Below, piece by piece: positions 9,066 through 17,741 of a DNA stretch of 58,597 nucleotides. Both the position numbers and the translations under genes were made by a program. The stretch is from assembly GCA_052273625.1 (NCBI GenBank), contig DAVZHW010000010.1, positions 1 to 58,597 on the forward strand, in the 5' to 3' direction. A model generated the notes under the pieces. It was not told the origin of the DNA. It was given only the letters and a program-made list of their open reading frames with translations, and did not search any database. Origin of the DNA: Fimenecus sp052273625 (GTDB lineage: Bacteria > Bacillota > Clostridia > Oscillospirales > Acutalibacteraceae). Within the stretch, counting starts at the first letter, position 1; every line of letters starts with the position of its first letter.

Positions 9066-9716
9066 ATGAACATTCAAAAAAAGACGGCTTACGACCTTGT
9101 AAAGCAGACTAAAAAAGAAAATTATCTGTTCTTAAATGAAAATTACGCAAAGCACGGTCAAACGGTCTTGTTCGGAGATTCAATCACGGAGATTTTCAAT
9201 AGCTATGAGTTTTTTTACGATTTTTCAAAGAAGTCGGGACAGGCTGTTTATAATCGTGGAATAAGCGGGGACACAAGCGACAGACTTTTGGAGAGGCTCA
9301 AATGCAACGCTTTGAACATAAGTCCTGAAAACCTTGTAATTTTAATCGGAACGAACGATATCGGCAAGGATATTCCGAGCGAATACACCTTGAAAAACAT
9401 ACAGGATATTTTATCCGTAACGCACGAAATATGCCCGAATACAAATGTTATTTTGCAGGCGATTTATCCTGTGAATTCACGAATGTCGCTCACGGCAAGG
9501 CAGATGGTAGGCAAACGCAGTAACAAGAAAATTTTGGAGATTAACGAGGAGCTTCGCAATATCGCAGTCGAAAACAAGGTGCATTGGCTTGACCTTACAA
9601 AATACCTTTCGGACAAAAAGGGAAGGCTCGCAAAGGAGTATTGCTATGACGGCTTGCACCTAAACGCACAAGGCTTCAAGGTCGTTGCGGAAAGAATAAT
9701 ACCGCTGCTGAAATGA
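9066..9716 (+). CDS. SGNH/GDSL-family hydrolase
   Basis: 216-aa single-domain esterase/acylhydrolase of the SGNH fold. Block I is LFGDSITE with the nucleophile Ser. Block II is the Gly in YNRGISGDTSD, block III is GTNDIG with the oxyanion Asn, and block V is DGLHLNAQGF with the catalytic Asp and His. There is no signal peptide, so it is cytoplasmic. GGAG plus AAAAGG precede the ATG. The true substrate (acyl sugars, lysophospholipid or others) cannot be read from the sequence. It appears to be transcribed alone, after the mgl terminator. Confidence 0.85.
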   Translation: MNIQKKTAYDLVKQTKKENYLFLNENYAKHGQTVLFGDSITEIFNSYEFFYDFSKKSGQAVYNRGISGDTSDRLLERLKCNALNISPENLVILIGTNDIGKDIPSEYTLKNIQDILSVTHEICPNTNVILQAIYPVNSRMSLTARQMVGKRSNKKILEINEELRNIAVENKVHWLDLTKYLSDKKGRLAKEYCYDGLHLNAQGFKVVAERIIPLLK

Positions 9717-9773
9717 TAGGGCAGGGAAGAGTATAGAAGCCTTATAACAGGCGATACCGAGAGAGGTGGACAA

Positions 9774-10574
9774 ATGGAGCAGGTTTGTATTCCCGAAAAA
9801 ATTCAATCAATCGTCGGCACAAAGGCGTATTCGGTGGATAATGTCGGAATGTCGGACTCACAAGTGCGTATTTATGATGAATTTGTCTTGAAAATCCAAC
9901 CGCAAAGCACAGAAACAAACAACGAGGCTGAAATCGCGAGGTGGGTCGGCAATAAAATCCCGATTCCCACAATAATTGAATATTGTGTTGCGAACGGTAT
10001 TTCATATACGCTTATGACTAAAATCAAAGGGGATATGCTCTGCTCTGCCGAGCACCTTGAACAACCGAAAAAGCTGATAAGGCTTGTCGCACAGGGATTA
10101 AAGAAGCTGTGGAAGTTTGATGTAAAAGATTGCCCGTATCAAACGAGCCGACTTAATGAACGCTTGAAAATCGCAGAATATAATGTGTACAATAATTTGG
10201 TGGATTTGAGCAGCGCAGAGCCTGAAACCTTCAGCAAAAACGGCTTCTCCGATCCAAAGGAGCTTCTTAAGTGGTTAAAAAATAATCAACCCGAAGAAGA
10301 TATTGTTCTTACTCACGGCGATTATTGCTTGCCTAACATAATTGTAAAAGAAAATGAAATAAGCGGATTTATCGATATCGGCAAAATGGGCCCTGCTGAC
10401 CGATGGCAGGATATCGCAATCGCAATAAGAAGCCTAAAGCATAATTTCGACGGCAAATATACCGGCGGAGATAAAATTTTTGATTTCATTCCTCAAATGC
10501 TTTTAGACGAGTTGAATCTGAATTTTGATGAACAGAAATATAAGTATTATATTTTGCTTGATGAGCTGTTTTAG
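9774..10574 (+). CDS. APH(3')-like aminoglycoside phosphotransferase
   Basis: 266-aa kinase of the APH/choline-kinase fold. The catalytic loop reads LTHGDYCLPNII (Asp as base, Asn for Mg). The metal-binding loop FIDIGKMGPADRWQDIAIA has the layout specific to the 3'-phosphotransferases, and the C-terminus YYILLDELF matches the usual APH(3') ending. It therefore resembles the drug-modifying class more than generic APH-like kinases. It sits in ordinary chromosome next to a hydrolase, with no transposase or integrase at its side. It may be an intrinsic homologue whose real substrate differs. Start supported by AGAGGTGG. Confidence 0.8.
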   Translation: MEQVCIPEKIQSIVGTKAYSVDNVGMSDSQVRIYDEFVLKIQPQSTETNNEAEIARWVGNKIPIPTIIEYCVANGISYTLMTKIKGDMLCSAEHLEQPKKLIRLVAQGLKKLWKFDVKDCPYQTSRLNERLKIAEYNVYNNLVDLSSAEPETFSKNGFSDPKELLKWLKNNQPEEDIVLTHGDYCLPNIIVKENEISGFIDIGKMGPADRWQDIAIAIRSLKHNFDGKYTGGDKIFDFIPQMLLDELNLNFDEQKYKYYILLDELF

Positions 10575-10703
10575 ATGAAAATCATCTTCGAAAGAATACT
10601 CGGCACACAGAAAAAACGCTTGTCACGCTCGGCAATTTCTAATTTAAGGATGTATCAAATATAATAAGGTATCAAATATAAAACAGAATATTATAAAACA
10701 TAA

Positions 10704-10738
10704 AAGAGCTATCAGACTTCAAAAATCTGATAGCTCTT
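10704..10738. terminator. R1-type hairpin terminator
   Basis: Arms AAGAGCTATCAGA and TCTGATAGCTCTT (13 bp, perfect) enclose CTTCAAAAA. It lies between two convergent genes and can serve both. The same hairpin, sometimes with TAACAGA arms, recurs at 19444, 22808 and 35262, each time at the end of an element module. Just upstream, GTATCAAATATAA occurs twice (10653 and 10670). Confidence 0.75.
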
Positions 10739-10755
10739 GATTTGATATTATTAAA

Positions 10756-11403
10756 CTAAATATCACATCGTTTTTGGTTTTTTACAAATTTCCTTATAAT
10801 TTTTCGAATACCCATCGCCAACAGAAATATTGCAAGCTGAACAAAAGCCATTATAGTTGCATAGGGTAATCCATAGTCAAACGGGTCGCCACGATAAATC
10901 ATTCCCCCCACAAGTAATTCGATTGCCGAAATCGGAATAAATATAAATAACCACATGGGTCTAATATTTATACACGATAGTAAAACAGCAGAAATTGTTC
11001 CGCCGATAATTGCCAACAAAGGTACTGCCATTGCATCAGACGGCGTTGCGGTCAACGGAACGGCAATCATAAAAAGTGCGTTGACAAAAACAGCAACTAT
11101 ATATATCAATCTTTTAGCAATTTGAAGTTTTTTGTTTGAATTTTTTATTGTTTCAACAAGAATTTCATCTGCTTTTTTTGTTTCTTGCGTTGTAATGCGT
11201 TCTCCTATAATCAACTCGTTTACGGAAATTTCTAATATTTCGCATATAGGCAAAAACAAAGACACATCAGGCATATTTTTCCCCGTTTCCCATCGTGACA
11301 CCGATTTGCCGGAAACACACAATTTTTCAGCAAATTCAATTTGTGTTAAGCCTTTAGCTTTTCGATTTTCTGCGATAAATTTGCCGATTTTTTGTTGCTC
11401 CAT
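10756..11403 (-). CDS. XRE-family regulator with C-terminal membrane domain
   Basis: 215 aa. An N-terminal Cro/C1-type helix-turn-helix (about residues 5-65: GLTQIEFAEKLCVSGKSVSRWETGKNMPD) is followed by a linker and four hydrophobic segments. This layout is common in Firmicutes, where the membrane part is thought to sense envelope signals. I begin at the Met of MEQQKIG, which has AAAGGGGTG at good spacing; an upstream Met eight residues earlier lacks one. It is transcribed alone, and its partner genes are unknown. Confidence 0.85.
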   Translation of the reverse strand: MEQQKIGKFIAENRKAKGLTQIEFAEKLCVSGKSVSRWETGKNMPDVSLFLPICEILEISVNELIIGERITTQETKKADEILVETIKNSNKKLQIAKRLIYIVAVFVNALFMIAVPLTATPSDAMAVPLLAIIGGTISAVLLSCINIRPMWLFIFIPISAIELLVGGMIYRGDPFDYGLPYATIMAFVQLAIFLLAMGIRKIIRKFVKNQKRCDI

Positions 11404-11603
11404 AACTGTCACCCCTTTCAATGTCAATATAGCACAGCACCAAAAAATGTAAAGGACACAAAGCGAGAATTATTCCGATTGTAAGAGAATTTCGTCTTTT
11501 CGGTCACGCTTGTGCAAAGATTATTCTTGAGAACTTTATTGAGTGATTTTTGCAACATGCGTTTTTTAACGGTATATAAAGGAGAAAATTTTATCAAATA
11601 TAC

Positions 11604-11640
11604 GAAAAAAGGCTTTTACCTAAAACAAGGTAAAAGCCTT
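11604..11640 (-). terminator. Orphan minus-strand hairpin terminator
   Basis: A perfect 13-bp stem AAGGCTTTTACCT / AGGTAAAAGCCTT with a 6-nt loop. A T-run follows it only in the minus direction. No convincing minus-strand gene feeds it, because the 97-codon frame at 11646-11939 looks like att-region noise. It may be left from a lost gene. Confidence 0.55.
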
Positions 11641-11721
11641 AAAAATTATGCGATTTTTAGGTTGAGTTGCAAGCCAAGTGTTACGATTTCATCTGCCCGA
11701 AAACACGTTTTTGAAAAAAGT

Positions 11722-11831
11722 GTTGCAAAAGTGTTGCAAAAACGGTTACTCAAAAAGTGCCAAGCCCCGAAACCCTTGATATTACTTAGGTTTTCAGCCA
11801 CATCTAAACCAATGGGAACTATTCCCACTCG
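11722..11831. repeat. Candidate innermost attachment site (A): arm repeat plus core
   Basis: The core TATTCCCACTCG at 11820-11831 equals the end of the guaA-type gene at 35402-35413. A 19-nt arm-like module at 11722-11740 contains GTTGC twice at an 11-bp period, 98 bp left of the core. This is the same layout as at 22865/22943 and 35325/35402. I read it as the inner junction of the island array with the old chromosome. Confidence 0.55.
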
Positions 11832-12049
11832 TTGCCGAAAGGCTAAACTTAACGCATTTTGTTTATAAAATGTATCGTGTAGTCTTAGTAGTATTTTGAT
11901 AATCCATATTATCATACCTGTACGACGAGAATTTATCATTTTCTTATCAGGTGCGATAAAACCGATGGTTGTAAGAAAAGAATAATTGCAACCGGATTGA
12001 TTTTACAATTTATGTTATACTTGATTTCTTTTTATTTTGCAAGATATAT

Positions 12050-12104
12050 TTTAATTTTAAGCACATATTTGAAAAAATGTGCTTAAAATTAAATTGTTTT
12101 TTTA
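12050..12104 (+). terminator. Strong terminator with no upstream gene
   Basis: A perfect 17-bp stem (12050-12066 with 12077-12093) has a 10-nt loop and a following run of T. No plus-strand gene lies between 11430 and here. It would shield the sugar cluster from read-through, or it marks a deleted gene. The rest of the gene-free stretch 11430-12259 holds only the hairpin at 11604, attachment site A and this terminator, plus a weak TTGGCA (12179) / TATATA (12202) promoter before the esterase. Confidence 0.6.
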
Positions 12105-12259
12105 GTTGTCTCAGGTATAATAAAATCAGCACACAATTACGTATTCGCTGTGCGTGAATTTTGCATAGAACCGATAAATTGGCATTAACGCATTGTAATT
12201 TTATATAAAATATGGTATATTATGTAAGTGATTTTTATTGAGTTTGCGAAGGTGATTAT

Positions 12260-13594
12260 GTGAACTATACTGAAATAAATACTGCCTGCGGCAGAATTCG
12301 TGGTATTGAAACAGAGAAGTGTTTGGAATTTCGCGGCATTCGTTATGCGACTGCCGAACGTTTTGAATGTTCAAGACAGATAAAAGGCTGGGAGGGCGTT
12401 TATGATGCAACGCAGTTTGGTGATTGTTCCTATCAGCATCGTGCATTTGAAGATGATGAAAAGGTGAATGCTTTTTATCATAAAGAGTTCAGAAAAGGAC
12501 TTTCTTTTACATATAGTGAGGACTGTCTTTATCTTAATATTTATACCCCTAAAAAGGCAGAAAACTGCCCTGTGCTCGTTTATATTCACGGAGGAAGTTT
12601 TACAGGCGGCAGTGCGAATGAGGGGCATATAAGCGGTGCTTGCTTTGCTCAAAAAGGAATTATTATGGTTTCATTAAATTATCGCTTAGGTCCGTTTGGC
12701 TTTTGCTCTCATCCTGATATAAAAGGGAAAAACGGTGCATGCGGTAATCAGGGATTATTTGATCAGCTAACGGCAATTCAATGGATAAAAGATAATATTT
12801 CTGATTTCGGCGGAAATCCTGAAAAAATAACGCTTATGGGACAAAGTGCCGGGGCTATGAGTGTTGATATTCACTTATCAAATCCTATGCTGAAAAATCA
12901 GATTTCGGGTGCAATTATGCTCAGCGGCGGAGGTTTACAGAGAGTTCTTCTAAAACCGCTTATGCCTGAAAAAACAGTTGCTTTCTGGAATGAAATTATG
13001 CAAAATGCCGGTGCTCATTCTATGGAAGAATTAAGAAAAACAGATGCAAAAACGCTTTATTATGCATGGCTTTCTGCCTGTAAGAATATGAAACGCAGCA
13101 TGCTTTATACACTCCCTGTTTACGATGGTGTTATTCTGCGAAAAGGTGAATTCAGTGTTAAAACAATTCCCGATGTTCCATATATTTTAGGTGTAACATC
13201 AACAGATATGATGCCGATTGTATTACAATATGTTTCTAAAAAATGGGGAAGTTTTGCTGCTAAAAAAAATAGCAGCAAATGCTATATTTATAACTTTACA
13301 CGCAGTCTTCCGGGTGATGAGAAAGGTGCATGGCATTCTTCTGATTTGCTTTATGCATTTTCTACACTTGATTTTAACTGGAGACCTTTTGAAAAAATAG
13401 ATTACATAATTTCAAATCAGCTTTCAGATGCAATCTGTGCATTTGCTGAAAGTGCAGATCCGAACTGTGATTCAATACCGGAGTGGATTTCGAATTATAA
13501 AACACCAATGCATTTCTGCGAAAGAACAGAAATGGCAAAATGGGATACATTAAATAACTTTAAAAGTGCATTTGCATATAAGGGGATGGGATAA
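12260..13594 (+). CDS. Type B carboxylesterase
   Basis: 444-aa alpha/beta hydrolase of the carboxylesterase type B family. It has an EDCLYLNIYTP motif, an oxyanion-hole HGGSF, and the nucleophile elbow GQSAG. It is somewhat shorter than the usual 480-520 residues, mostly in the C-terminal half. There is no signal peptide. The start is GTG with AAGGTGAT. Its stop overlaps the next gene's start by one base (TAATG). With the glycosidase and symporter downstream it may remove acyl or aryl groups from an imported glycoside; this is inference. Base composition is more AT-rich than in the flanking core genes, which fits acquisition. Confidence 0.85.
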   Translation: MNYTEINTACGRIRGIETEKCLEFRGIRYATAERFECSRQIKGWEGVYDATQFGDCSYQHRAFEDDEKVNAFYHKEFRKGLSFTYSEDCLYLNIYTPKKAENCPVLVYIHGGSFTGGSANEGHISGACFAQKGIIMVSLNYRLGPFGFCSHPDIKGKNGACGNQGLFDQLTAIQWIKDNISDFGGNPEKITLMGQSAGAMSVDIHLSNPMLKNQISGAIMLSGGGLQRVLLKPLMPEKTVAFWNEIMQNAGAHSMEELRKTDAKTLYYAWLSACKNMKRSMLYTLPVYDGVILRKGEFSVKTIPDVPYILGVTSTDMMPIVLQYVSKKWGSFAAKKNSSKCYIYNFTRSLPGDEKGAWHSSDLLYAFSTLDFNWRPFEKIDYIISNQLSDAICAFAESADPNCDSIPEWISNYKTPMHFCERTEMAKWDTLNNFKSAFAYKGMG

Positions 13595-15891
13595 TGAGCA
13601 AATTTAAGCATTTATTTAAGCTGACAGAATTTACGAAAAATTACAGAATATATTCTTCTGATAATAATAACGTGCGTATTGATTTTGTGAGTGGCAGTTG
13701 TATTCGTGTTGCTGTTTATAAAGACGATGCAGTTATGCTGCCTACATTTTCGATAAATCCTGAAAATATTTTTTCTGCAAACGGCCGCAACAGACTTGAT
13801 ACGGCAGGCTTTTCAATGTGTGCGCCTGAAATTGCCATAGAAAGCGGAAAAGAAATTTTCAGATTGCCGTGCGGTATAGATGCGGAACTTAATATCGAAA
13901 ATTTTCTTTTGAAATATTATAAAAATAATAATGTTCTATTTGCAGACAGAGCACCCCTCGCCTATAATTTTGAAAATGAATTCGGCACAGAAACTTATCA
14001 TTACATAACGAGAGCGGAAAATGAAAAAGTTTTCGGCCTTGGTGATAAGGGCGGAAAACTGAACAAAGCAGGCGGAGCTTTCAGAATTGAAACATCGGAT
14101 TGTATGGGCTATGATGCAAGTGAAAGTGATCCGCTTTATAAGCATGTTCCGTTTTATATATGCGAAAATTCTGTTGGCTGTTACGGTATATTTTATGATA
14201 CCTCTGATACATCCTATATGGATTTGGGCAAAGAAATAAACAATTATTATGCACCATATAAATACTTCAAAACAGAAGATGATTGCCTTGTTTATTATGT
14301 TTTCTTCGGAACAAAGCTTTCTGTTTTGCAGCAGTTTGTCCGCCTGTGCGGCAAACAGGCATTTCCGCCGAAGTGGAGCTTTGATTATTGTGCAAGCACC
14401 ATGGCATATACAGATGCGCCTGAATCCCGGAAAAAAATGGATGGCTTTTTGCAGAAACTGAGCGAAACCGATTTGTCCTGCCGTGGGTTTTATCTGTCGT
14501 CAGGATATACATCTATAGGTAACCAACGCTTTGTTTTTAATTGGAATTATGAAAAATTCCCTGACCCAAAGCAGTTTATAGCTGATTTTTCAAAGCAAGG
14601 GATAGAGATAATACCGAATATAAAACCTGCTTTCCTTGATAATCACCCACTATATCAGGAGGCAGCTGAAAAGGGTTTGTTTGTTAAAAATTCCGATGGT
14701 ACACCGTTTGTTACAGAATTTTGGGACGGACTCGGAAGTTATATTGATTTTACAAATCCGAAGGCCTTTGATTTTTGGAAACAAAAGGTTACGGAAACAC
14801 TGCTGGACTATGGTATTACTGCGACCTGGAATGATAATAATGAGTTTGATATTAAGGACTGCGATGCTGTTGCATTCGGTTTTGGTGACGGAACGATTAG
14901 TGCTTCACGAATAAGATCGGTTCTTACTTATCTTATGGTTGCCGCCTCTTATCAGGCACAGACGGCAAAAAATCCTCTGCTGCGTCCCTTCCTTTCCACA
15001 AGAAGCGGAAGTATTGCAGTTCGTCGATATGCTCAGACATGGTCGGGAGATAACAAAACAAGTTTTAAAGATTTGCGCTATTGTCATTATATCGGACTTA
15101 CAATGTCGCTTTCAGGCTTTTATTTTTATGGCCATGATCTTGGCGGATTTCACGGTAATATGCCGTCAAAAGAGCTTTTGTTAAGATGGATTCAGCACGG
15201 TATTTTTGAACCTCGTCTTACAATACATTCCTGGAATTGCGATGGCTCTGCTACAATGCCGTGGAGTTATCCTGACATAATTGACTCAGTTCATAAAATA
15301 TTCGCTCAGAGGAAGCAGCTTTTACCGTATATTTATAACTGTGCTTATCGCTCAGTTTGTGATGAAATACCGATGAATGCACCGCCGTTTTTGTATTATG
15401 ATGATGAAGAACTTTATGATTATCCCGATACAATGATGCTGGGCGAGGATGTTCTTGTTTCGTTTGTATTTGATGAGGGTGCCGATATATCCCGTGTGTA
15501 TCTTCCAAAAGAGTCAGATTGGTATTTAGCTGATAAGTTTTTTGACGGTGGTCAGATTGTTGAACTATCTGTTCCTGCCAATGAAAAAATGCCATATTTT
15601 ATCAGGAGCGGATGTGTGCTTCCAACGGATGAAGCAGAGTATGGCTTCAAATCAGAGGAACAAATAGTTTTCACGGTTTATCCATTAAAAAACGGAAATT
15701 TTGAAAGTGAGTTCTTCTCGGATGACGGTGTAAGTTTTGATTATCTTGATAACAAGTGCGTACACCTGAAATTTAAAGTGCATTGCGATGAAAATGCCGT
15801 TATTGTTAATTTCGAGAATTATGGAAAAGAAACAATTAAGCCTGATATCCGACTTTGCGGTGCGGATAAAAGAGAGCTTATTATTCAATAA
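13594..15891 (+). CDS. Glycoside hydrolase family 31 (alpha-glucosidase/xylosidase type)
   Basis: 765-aa cytoplasmic GH31 enzyme. The nucleophile region reads TWNDNNEFD, the acid/base region TWSGDNKTSFKDL, and the substrate-site motif GHDLGGFHG follows. N-terminal galactose-mutarotase-like and C-terminal beta-sheet domains are present by length. GH31 members hydrolyse alpha-glucosides, alpha-xylosides or sulfoquinovosides. I see no residue set that decides between them. It is translationally coupled to the esterase and lies 18 bp before the symporter, so the three form one utilisation operon. Confidence 0.9.
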   Translation: MSKFKHLFKLTEFTKNYRIYSSDNNNVRIDFVSGSCIRVAVYKDDAVMLPTFSINPENIFSANGRNRLDTAGFSMCAPEIAIESGKEIFRLPCGIDAELNIENFLLKYYKNNNVLFADRAPLAYNFENEFGTETYHYITRAENEKVFGLGDKGGKLNKAGGAFRIETSDCMGYDASESDPLYKHVPFYICENSVGCYGIFYDTSDTSYMDLGKEINNYYAPYKYFKTEDDCLVYYVFFGTKLSVLQQFVRLCGKQAFPPKWSFDYCASTMAYTDAPESRKKMDGFLQKLSETDLSCRGFYLSSGYTSIGNQRFVFNWNYEKFPDPKQFIADFSKQGIEIIPNIKPAFLDNHPLYQEAAEKGLFVKNSDGTPFVTEFWDGLGSYIDFTNPKAFDFWKQKVTETLLDYGITATWNDNNEFDIKDCDAVAFGFGDGTISASRIRSVLTYLMVAASYQAQTAKNPLLRPFLSTRSGSIAVRRYAQTWSGDNKTSFKDLRYCHYIGLTMSLSGFYFYGHDLGGFHGNMPSKELLLRWIQHGIFEPRLTIHSWNCDGSATMPWSYPDIIDSVHKIFAQRKQLLPYIYNCAYRSVCDEIPMNAPPFLYYDDEELYDYPDTMMLGEDVLVSFVFDEGADISRVYLPKESDWYLADKFFDGGQIVELSVPANEKMPYFIRSGCVLPTDEAEYGFKSEEQIVFTVYPLKNGNFESEFFSDDGVSFDYLDNKCVHLKFKVHCDENAVIVNFENYGKETIKPDIRLCGADKRELIIQ

Positions 15892-15909
15892 TTTCAGGGG
15901 GGTGAAAAT

Positions 15910-17322
15910 ATGGAAGAAAACAAAAAAACTTATGGCATAAAAGCAGTAGATAAAATAGGTTATGCACTGGGTGATATGGGCGGAATTTTAACTTTTTCAC
16001 TTGTATCCTCTTTCTTAACAATGTTTTATACGGATATACTGCATTTTACAAGTGCAAGCATTACGATACTCATGCTTGTTGCCCGTATATGGGATGCCAT
16101 TAATGACCCTATGTGGGGTGCATTTATCGACTCAAGAAAGCCGACACGCTTTGGCAGATTCAGACCGTATATTCTTGGTGCATCTGTTCCACTCGCACTT
16201 GGCGCATTTATGATGTTCTTGAAAATTCCCGGATTATCAAACACACAGTATCTGATATTTGCTTATATAACATATATATTTTACGGTATGATGTATACAG
16301 GTGTAAACATTCCTTACGGCTCGCTTGCTTCTGTTGTAACCAGCGATGAAATTGAGCGTTCCTCACTTTCTATGTGGCGTTCGGTAGGCGCAGGCATCGG
16401 CGGACTTCCTGCACAGATTCTGCTGCCGCTGTTTGTTTATTCAACCGTTGTGAATGCAGACGGAACAACAGCAAAGGTGTTGGATTCAAATAAACTTTCC
16501 ATTGCTGTCGGCTGCCTTTCTTTGCTGACAGTGATTGTGTTCTTCAGCCACTTTAAAATGACGAAAGAGCGTGTTTCTGTTTTACCGAATCAGCATCAGG
16601 AAAAGTATAGTTTTTTGCGTTCTATACGTAAACTTATGAAGAACAAGCCGTTTATTGTACTTTGCATTATTTCCATGCTCCTTATCTGTTTCCAGATGTA
16701 TACGCAGACAATTTATAATTATCTTTTCAAAAATTTCTTTGAAAAGCCTGAGCTCTATGGTGTTGTAACTGTATGTACGTATTTACCAATGGCACTGTTT
16801 CTTCCTGTAATGGGCAAACTTGTACGCCGATTCGGTAAAAAGGAAATCTGTGCCGCAGGAATCGGATTTTCAGTAATAATAAATGTTATTATGTATCTGA
16901 TTGGTTTCACACCTTTAGCCTCAAATCCATATTTGTTCCTTGTTTTGGTATTCTTCTCAGGTGCAGGTCAGACCTTCCTTGTTATGGAAGTATGGGCGTT
17001 GGTAATGGATGTTATTGATTATCACGAATTGCTTTCAGGCAGACGTGAAGAAGGCACATCATATTCAGTTTATTCCTTTGTAAGAAAACTCGGTCAGACT
17101 GCAGCAGGCGCCGGTGTTCCTGCAATACTCGGACTTATCGGATATAACGGTGAATTTGCATCTCAGTCTCCTGAAGTGCTTAACAAGCTTTATACAGCAT
17201 CTACTATTGCACCTGCAATTATACTGCTGATAATGTTTGTTCTGCTTGTCTTTTGTTATAAACTTTCTAAAAAGGAACTTGAAAAACTCCACGAAAAACT
17301 GCAGTCAGTACGTGAATCTTAA
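15910..17322 (+). CDS. GPH-family sugar:cation symporter
   Basis: 470-aa MFS-type permease of the glycoside-pentoside-hexuronide family (MelB/XynB-like) with twelve predicted membrane segments. The signature IWDAINDPMWGAFID follows the second segment, and RFGRFRPYIL lies in the next loop. No IIA-like regulatory domain is attached. The ribosome site is AGGGGGGTG. It most likely imports the glycoside processed by the two preceding enzymes. Confidence 0.9.
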   Translation: MEENKKTYGIKAVDKIGYALGDMGGILTFSLVSSFLTMFYTDILHFTSASITILMLVARIWDAINDPMWGAFIDSRKPTRFGRFRPYILGASVPLALGAFMMFLKIPGLSNTQYLIFAYITYIFYGMMYTGVNIPYGSLASVVTSDEIERSSLSMWRSVGAGIGGLPAQILLPLFVYSTVVNADGTTAKVLDSNKLSIAVGCLSLLTVIVFFSHFKMTKERVSVLPNQHQEKYSFLRSIRKLMKNKPFIVLCIISMLLICFQMYTQTIYNYLFKNFFEKPELYGVVTVCTYLPMALFLPVMGKLVRRFGKKEICAAGIGFSVIINVIMYLIGFTPLASNPYLFLVLVFFSGAGQTFLVMEVWALVMDVIDYHELLSGRREEGTSYSVYSFVRKLGQTAAGAGVPAILGLIGYNGEFASQSPEVLNKLYTASTIAPAIILLIMFVLLVFCYKLSKKELEKLHEKLQSVRES

Positions 17323-17741
17323 TTTAATTTTTATTGTCTTTTTTCTTATAATCTGAATTCATTAAAATCATCAAAATCGTACTGTTTCAGAGAACAGCTT
17401 CCCTGCATTTTATTATTGATGTCTGCGATATTCAAGCTCATTTAAATTTGGTATCTTTAACTCTAATTCTTTCATCTATTTTTCCTTTTCAAATATTTCT
17501 AAAATCTTTGTTGAATCATTTATATCTTTAAATTGTTATTCTTACAGCCTTTGCAAAAAAATAAGCACAATGATTTCCATAATAACCTACATTTATATTC
17601 ACAGAGCAACTCCGTACTTTAATTATACAGTAATATTTTATAAAACACAAAGTATTTATCAAAACAGGAAATGTATTTATCTGTGAAATGTGTTATTATA
17701 TACCCATACTTGCAAGTGTTAATTTTGAAAGGAGAAGTATT
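17323..17741. other. Gene-free AT-rich stretch
   Basis: No intact gene and no convincing terminator after the symporter gene. On the minus strand, a 20-codon frame beginning MKELELKIPNLNELEYRR (17475 down to 17413) has an AAAAGGAAAAA-type ribosome site. It continues in another frame as DINNKMQGSCSLKQYDFDDF, which looks like a decayed gene start, perhaps of an acetyltransferase. The evidence for that is thin. The end of the stretch holds the ribosome site of the AraC-APH gene. Confidence 0.4.

Noticed and set aside
9774..10574. Resistance gene carried on a transposon
   Set aside because: No transposase, integrase or inverted repeats flank it, and composition matches the core genes.
11646..11939. 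97-codon minus-strand frame over attachment site A
   Set aside because: No ribosome site or family resemblance; the same kind of open frame arises at the other att site from the element-end sequence.
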